Virus record (IMG/VR): IMGVR_UViG_3300020470_000107
Location: 1-32,950 of that record
Source of the DNA: a virus
Reading direction: 5' to 3' (one strand)
DNA: 32,950 bases
Under the pieces are notes generated by a model. That model was not told where the DNA came from. It did no database searches and saw only the letters and a program-made list of their open reading frames with translations. Below are positions 30,165 through 32,950 of this stretch, piece after piece. Numbering within the stretch: position 1 is the first letter of the stretch; each line of letters opens with the position of its first letter. A program made the translations under genes and the position numbers.

Positions 30165-31722
30165 TTTTTGGGAAAGGTGAAGAACAAAACCGCAAGTCCA
30201 CATCAAGACGCATATTGCGGATGCGGAGCTTGGTGTTTCCTAATTGGGTAATAGTGATGGCATGTGGATTTTTGCCATCTTGTATGAGCCATCCAGACTC
30301 CCATTTGTCGTTTACTAAACGTTCAACAGGAGTCCCAGGGGTGGGTGTGACATACCCCCCTCCTTCAGAAACATGTATATAACGTGAAAAAGGTGACAAA
30401 CTACTTATTTCGTATGCGCGTGAGGGGTTTGTCACGTTAGGTACGTTTTTCATAGGGTTTTCTGGGAGGGGTATATTTGGTCGATATAGGGACGCAGGTC
30501 GTCCACCATCGAGCGTCGATTCAGCTTCTCCACAGCGAACAATTAGAGCTTTCTTTACTAGCTGCCCAAGTGTTCTATTTGCTTTGTTTCTTTCAAGACT
30601 GAATTGCGCGCATATCTCATTAGCTGTTACAGGAAACTCGCCAACGTCCCATCGATCATTAACGTAATCAAAAACGTCTGCTTGTCGGCCCGTTAGTTCA
30701 AGCTCTGCCTCTGCTCTTGCTTCTTGAGCCATTGCTTGTTCGCCATCACCATGAGTAATCCATCCGTCGTCTAATAGTTCAGCGACCATTGTTGTTCCCT
30801 TAGCTCTTCCTTGCGTTTTAAGAACCACGCGATAATCGGTTTGTGTTTGACCCTCAGTTGGTTGTCTCAACCAGTTCATGAGGATCGTCAAGCTTGCGGC
30901 TGCAGGGAGCGCGTTGCTCCCTCTGCTTGCGTTTGTTGCGTTACCTCCTGCGACGCTTTTATTTGTGTGATGGATCATTACTAAGGTTGCTTGCGAAGGA
31001 GCCAAGGCAGAACCGAGCGCTCTTGCCGGGCCATCAAATGCGCTTGTTGCTTCGTCTATCCCAAGAGGACTCACGCAGGCGTGGTAGCTGTCGAGTATGA
31101 ATAAAGCGCCTGGATTATCGTTTGCTATTTGCTCTAGTTCTGCGATTCCTTTTTCGTTTAGGTGTAATGGAGATCCTGTATGCCAAAGCATCTCGATGGG
31201 ATCTTTTAATCCACCATCACTTGAAACTAAACCTTCTCGTTTTAAAAGAGTAAACCAATCATTCTCTGGTTGGTCTGTTCCTACGATAAAAACCGGTGGG
31301 CATTCGCCATGTAATTTATGACCTAGGTAGGAGCCCCTTCCATGCCACCAAGCAGCAACCATTCCAATCATCAGAGCAGACTTTCCTACTTTGGGAGGTG
31401 CAACTAAAAGGTTGGTGGTCCCTGCCATAACGATGCCTTGCCATACCCAGGGTGTCGGAGTCGTATCCATACGTTCTCCTTTCATCCGAGGACGAGCAGC
31501 ACCAGAGAGATTGTTTCTAGCTTCTATTAATAGGCCTTGAATTTCTTTGTCCCTAAGAGGGCAATTGATATCCTGCGTGTAAAGGCGTAAAAGGTAGAAT
31601 TGCTGTTGGTGCTCAGACTCCGAAGAAGCCAAGAATGCGGCGCGATCTTTTACGTTTTGCAGCGCCTCTCGGTGTTCTTGATCCAGCAGGGCGCTTTCGG
31701 ATAGTTCTTCGCTTGAGTTCAC
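30007..31722 (-). CDS. RepA-like replicative helicase/ATPase (AAA_25 type)
   Basis: 571 aa, GTG start. Helical N-terminus, then RecA-type ATPase: Walker A APPKVGKSA (108-116), FIVGTDQPENDW with the conserved acid near 150-155, Walker B ALFILDSYHA (206-215) and MIHHTNKS (249-256). A winged helix follows at about 345-400 (FPVTANEICAQFSLERNKAN, then RTLGQLVKKALI). A small beta domain at about 458-512 (GTPVERLVNDKWESGWLIQD, NPHAITITQLGN, IRNMRLDVDLRFC) resembles SH3-like domains of phage proteins. The last 60 residues lie in the nuclease overlap and look non-conserved. Unwinds origin DNA; primase not seen. Confidence 0.85.
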   Translation of the reverse strand: MNSSEELSESALLDQEHREALQNVKDRAAFLASSESEHQQQFYLLRLYTQDINCPLRDKEIQGLLIEARNNLSGAARPRMKGERMDTTPTPWVWQGIVMAGTTNLLVAPPKVGKSALMIGMVAAWWHGRGSYLGHKLHGECPPVFIVGTDQPENDWFTLLKREGLVSSDGGLKDPIEMLWHTGSPLHLNEKGIAELEQIANDNPGALFILDSYHACVSPLGIDEATSAFDGPARALGSALAPSQATLVMIHHTNKSVAGGNATNASRGSNALPAAASLTILMNWLRQPTEGQTQTDYRVVLKTQGRAKGTTMVAELLDDGWITHGDGEQAMAQEARAEAELELTGRQADVFDYVNDRWDVGEFPVTANEICAQFSLERNKANRTLGQLVKKALIVRCGEAESTLDGGRPASLYRPNIPLPENPMKNVPNVTNPSRAYEISSLSPFSRYIHVSEGGGYVTPTPGTPVERLVNDKWESGWLIQDGKNPHAITITQLGNTKLRIRNMRLDVDLRFCSSPFPKNDTTDVEPDRGTPVLSIDSPLPNEGDMDGIQRDSSGRPEIRYCEERDGENPI

Positions 31723-32011
31723 GTGTGTAATAACTTTCTTTTGCTTTTATTGGTGAGTAGCCATCTTCTTGGGTGTAGACCCCCATGTCTTCTAAGGCCC
31801 TAAAAGCTGCAAGCTCAGGACTAGTTTCATAAGGGCGTGCTAAGTCGTCTGCATCTAAAGCGGCATCGCTGCGTCTCTTTTGATGCGTGGTATAGAAACC
31901 ACTCTCAGCTAGGTGAAGGTCGAAAGGGGCCTCGGAACTTATGACGCGGTCATGTTCATGAGCCCATCGGAGCATTTCGTATGCAGCCCTTTCCTTTTTT
32001 AAATCAATCAA
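31613..32011 (-). CDS. 132-aa basic hypothetical protein, first gene of the replication operon
   Basis: TTG start at 32011 gives MIDLKKERAAYEMLRWAHEH; ATG 31975 is the alternative. The middle is acidic (DAALDADDLARPYETSPELA, AFRALEDMGVYTQEDGYSPI) and the last 37 residues are very basic (KRRTIRKRPAGSRTPRGAAK, RKRSRR). The basic tail lies in a 110-nt overlap with the helicase gene. Possibly a DNA-binding initiator or helicase loader, but unrecognised. Confidence 0.6.
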   Translation of the reverse strand: MIDLKKERAAYEMLRWAHEHDRVISSEAPFDLHLAESGFYTTHQKRRSDAALDADDLARPYETSPELAAFRALEDMGVYTQEDGYSPIKAKESYYTRELKRRTIRKRPAGSRTPRGAAKRKRSRRILGFFGV

Positions 32012-32200
32012 AGGGGTAACCCTACTCCGGCTTAGTAAACCTCACATGCGCGCATAGTGCAACTTAAGAAAAATACCTATGACAAATTGATATTTGCTAC
32101 TTGCTAATATTGCATCCTGTGTGCTACGCATGGCACTTTCGTAAAAAGGCGGTTATATTTAAACCATCCAAGGGGCTGCCCCTTAATACGACTTAGACTC
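32012..32200. promoter_or_regulatory. 189-base divergent control region
   Basis: It separates the leftward replication operon from the rightward HTH gene. It contains GGGTAACCC near the left end, TTGATA (32087-32092) and several AT-rich stretches, TATATT (32154-32159), and an AAGGGGCTGCCCCTT hairpin near its right end. No convincing -35/-10 pair with 16-18 nt spacing was found. Divergent promoters and operators are expected here by position. Confidence 0.5.
32170..32184 (+). repeat. AAGGGGCTGCCCCTT hairpin, third member
   Basis: A 6-bp stem AAGGGG/CCCCTT with loop CTG, 16 nt before the ATG of the HTH gene. Differs by one base from the copy at 26941-26955. No T run. Confidence 0.7.
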
Positions 32201-32950
32201 ATGGCTGACAAACAAACTCGGCCCACCTTCGCTGAAAGGCAGGCTAAGCGATTAAACGCTCGCATAGCAATAGGGAAGGCAGATAAAAACTGGCGGGTTC
32301 AACAAAACTTATCTCAGCAGAACGGACACGATTGGGCTAAAGGCTGGAGAATCCCATATCACAACTCTCAAATTGCTTATTGGGAGAAGGGCATACTTAA
32401 TCCCAAGGACGAGTTCTGGTATGCAAGAGAGGAATATAACTGGTCAATTGCAAATAATATCTTTCCTCCTTCTCTTAGCAGGACTCTTCTGGATAAACTA
32501 AAGGTTGCAAAACCATTTCTTACTGAGGATGGAAAGGTGGCTTTAGCAGCAGACTTTCATGCCATGTTTGGAGGCACGCAAGAGATCAGAGAGGAATATC
32601 TGGCCAAGGGAGAACTTACTGATGATTTCTGTAAAGAGTACAGCCATGTCCTTGAGAGGGCTTTTGCCAAGATTGCACGAGAACGAATGCTTAGCCCTGA
32701 AAAAGCATGGGCAGAACTAAAGAAGACCCAAGGCTTCCCAACAGATGAGACATATTTGGACACTTGCGCGGATATCTTAAGAGGCGCGCATGAGTTAACG
32801 GTTGACGAAGTTTACTGGTGTTTAGAGATGGTTGGCGGTAAGTATTGTGCTTGTCATCGAGGCCTAGGATTACTGGCTAAAACCGAGGACGGTTCTGTTG
32901 ATATTCCTGAATTAGATCGCGAAAATAAAACACTCCTAGCCCTAGCGTCT
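32201..32950 (+). CDS. HTH-like protein, cut by the window edge
   Basis: ATG at 32201 opens a frame of at least 250 codons with no stop before the window end; it is a partial gene. Residues 30-75 look helix-turn-helix: RVQQNLSQQNGHDWAKGWRI, then PYHNSQIAYWEKGILNPKDE, FWYAREEYNWSIANNIFP, with the SQIAYWEKGxxxP pattern of XRE-type repressors. The rest is helical (ELTDDFCKEYSHVLERAFAK; KAWAELKKTQGFPTDETYLD; HELTVDEVYWCLEMVGGKYC) and does not match a family I know. It is divergent from the replication operon, which suits a transcription regulator. Confidence 0.6.
   Translation, partial: MADKQTRPTFAERQAKRLNARIAIGKADKNWRVQQNLSQQNGHDWAKGWRIPYHNSQIAYWEKGILNPKDEFWYAREEYNWSIANNIFPPSLSRTLLDKLKVAKPFLTEDGKVALAADFHAMFGGTQEIREEYLAKGELTDDFCKEYSHVLERAFAKIARERMLSPEKAWAELKKTQGFPTDETYLDTCADILRGAHELTVDEVYWCLEMVGGKYCACHRGLGLLAKTEDGSVDIPELDRENKTLLALAS

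Noticed and set aside
1-32950. tRNA, rRNA, CRISPR, insertion sequence, integrase, psbA or endolysin
   Set aside because: I looked for each and saw none. The absence of integrase within the window does not settle whether the phage is temperate.

Overview
This window is most of a tailed double-stranded DNA phage genome (or an integrated copy), with lambda/HK97-type morphogenesis and a long flexible siphovirus-like tail. The host is probably a marine picocyanobacterium (Synechococcus or Prochlorococcus). That host guess is inference. It rests on several fibre and accessory proteins that look like families I know from marine cyanophages: the GTTAQRDASAAVGDFRWNT fibre block, the glycine-rich fibre tip ending VVIFRY, the NYAGIGFTYDKDKDAFIPP protein, and a cluster of small secreted proteins. 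No psbA, integrase, tRNA or host gene is seen, so the lifestyle is undetermined.

Layout. (1) 1-7.7 kb, + strand: packaging and head, with ParB-DNA methyltransferase fusion, Nu1-like small terminase, GpA-like large terminase, gpW-like joining protein, lambda-family portal, and a prohead protease fused to an HK97-fold capsid protein, ended by a strong UUCG terminator. (2) 7.7-16.8 kb: connector (FII-like), tail terminator (U-like), tail tube, tail assembly chaperones G and G-T joined by a -1 frameshift on A AAA AAC, a tape measure protein with a long coiled-coil insertion, gpL-like tip protein, J-like hub and two tandem gpM-like paralogues. (3) 16.8-23.6 kb: host-recognition region with five fibre or adhesin-like proteins interleaved with small tail-assembly-like ORFs, mostly translationally coupled. 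(4) 23.6-26.9 kb: an accessory island of small membrane and secreted proteins, including a leftward operon of one two-helix membrane protein and three signal-peptide proteins. (5) 26.9-27.8 kb: small rightward genes with structured leaders. (6) 32.0-27.9 kb, - strand: a replication and recombination operon with RepA/AAA_25-type helicase, RecB-like PD-(D/E)XK nuclease, RusA-like resolvase and several small unknown proteins with unusually long overlaps. (7) 32.0-32.2 kb: divergent control region, followed by a rightward gene with an HTH-like N-terminus cut by the window edge.

The morphogenesis genes are packed with 1-14 nt overlaps (ATGA, TAATG), as expected for one translationally coupled late operon. 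No endolysin is recognisable. Holin candidates exist among the small membrane proteins, so the lysis enzyme must lie outside the window or be unrecognised. There is no stretch over 300 bases without a gene. The longest is the 189-base divergent region near the right end.

The least explained parts are the secreted-protein island (24.5-26.5 kb), the repeated AAGGGGCTRCCCCTT hairpins before or between right-arm genes, and the duplicated fibre plus small-ORF cassettes whose shared C-terminal LMEV codons also supply the next gene's ribosome binding site.
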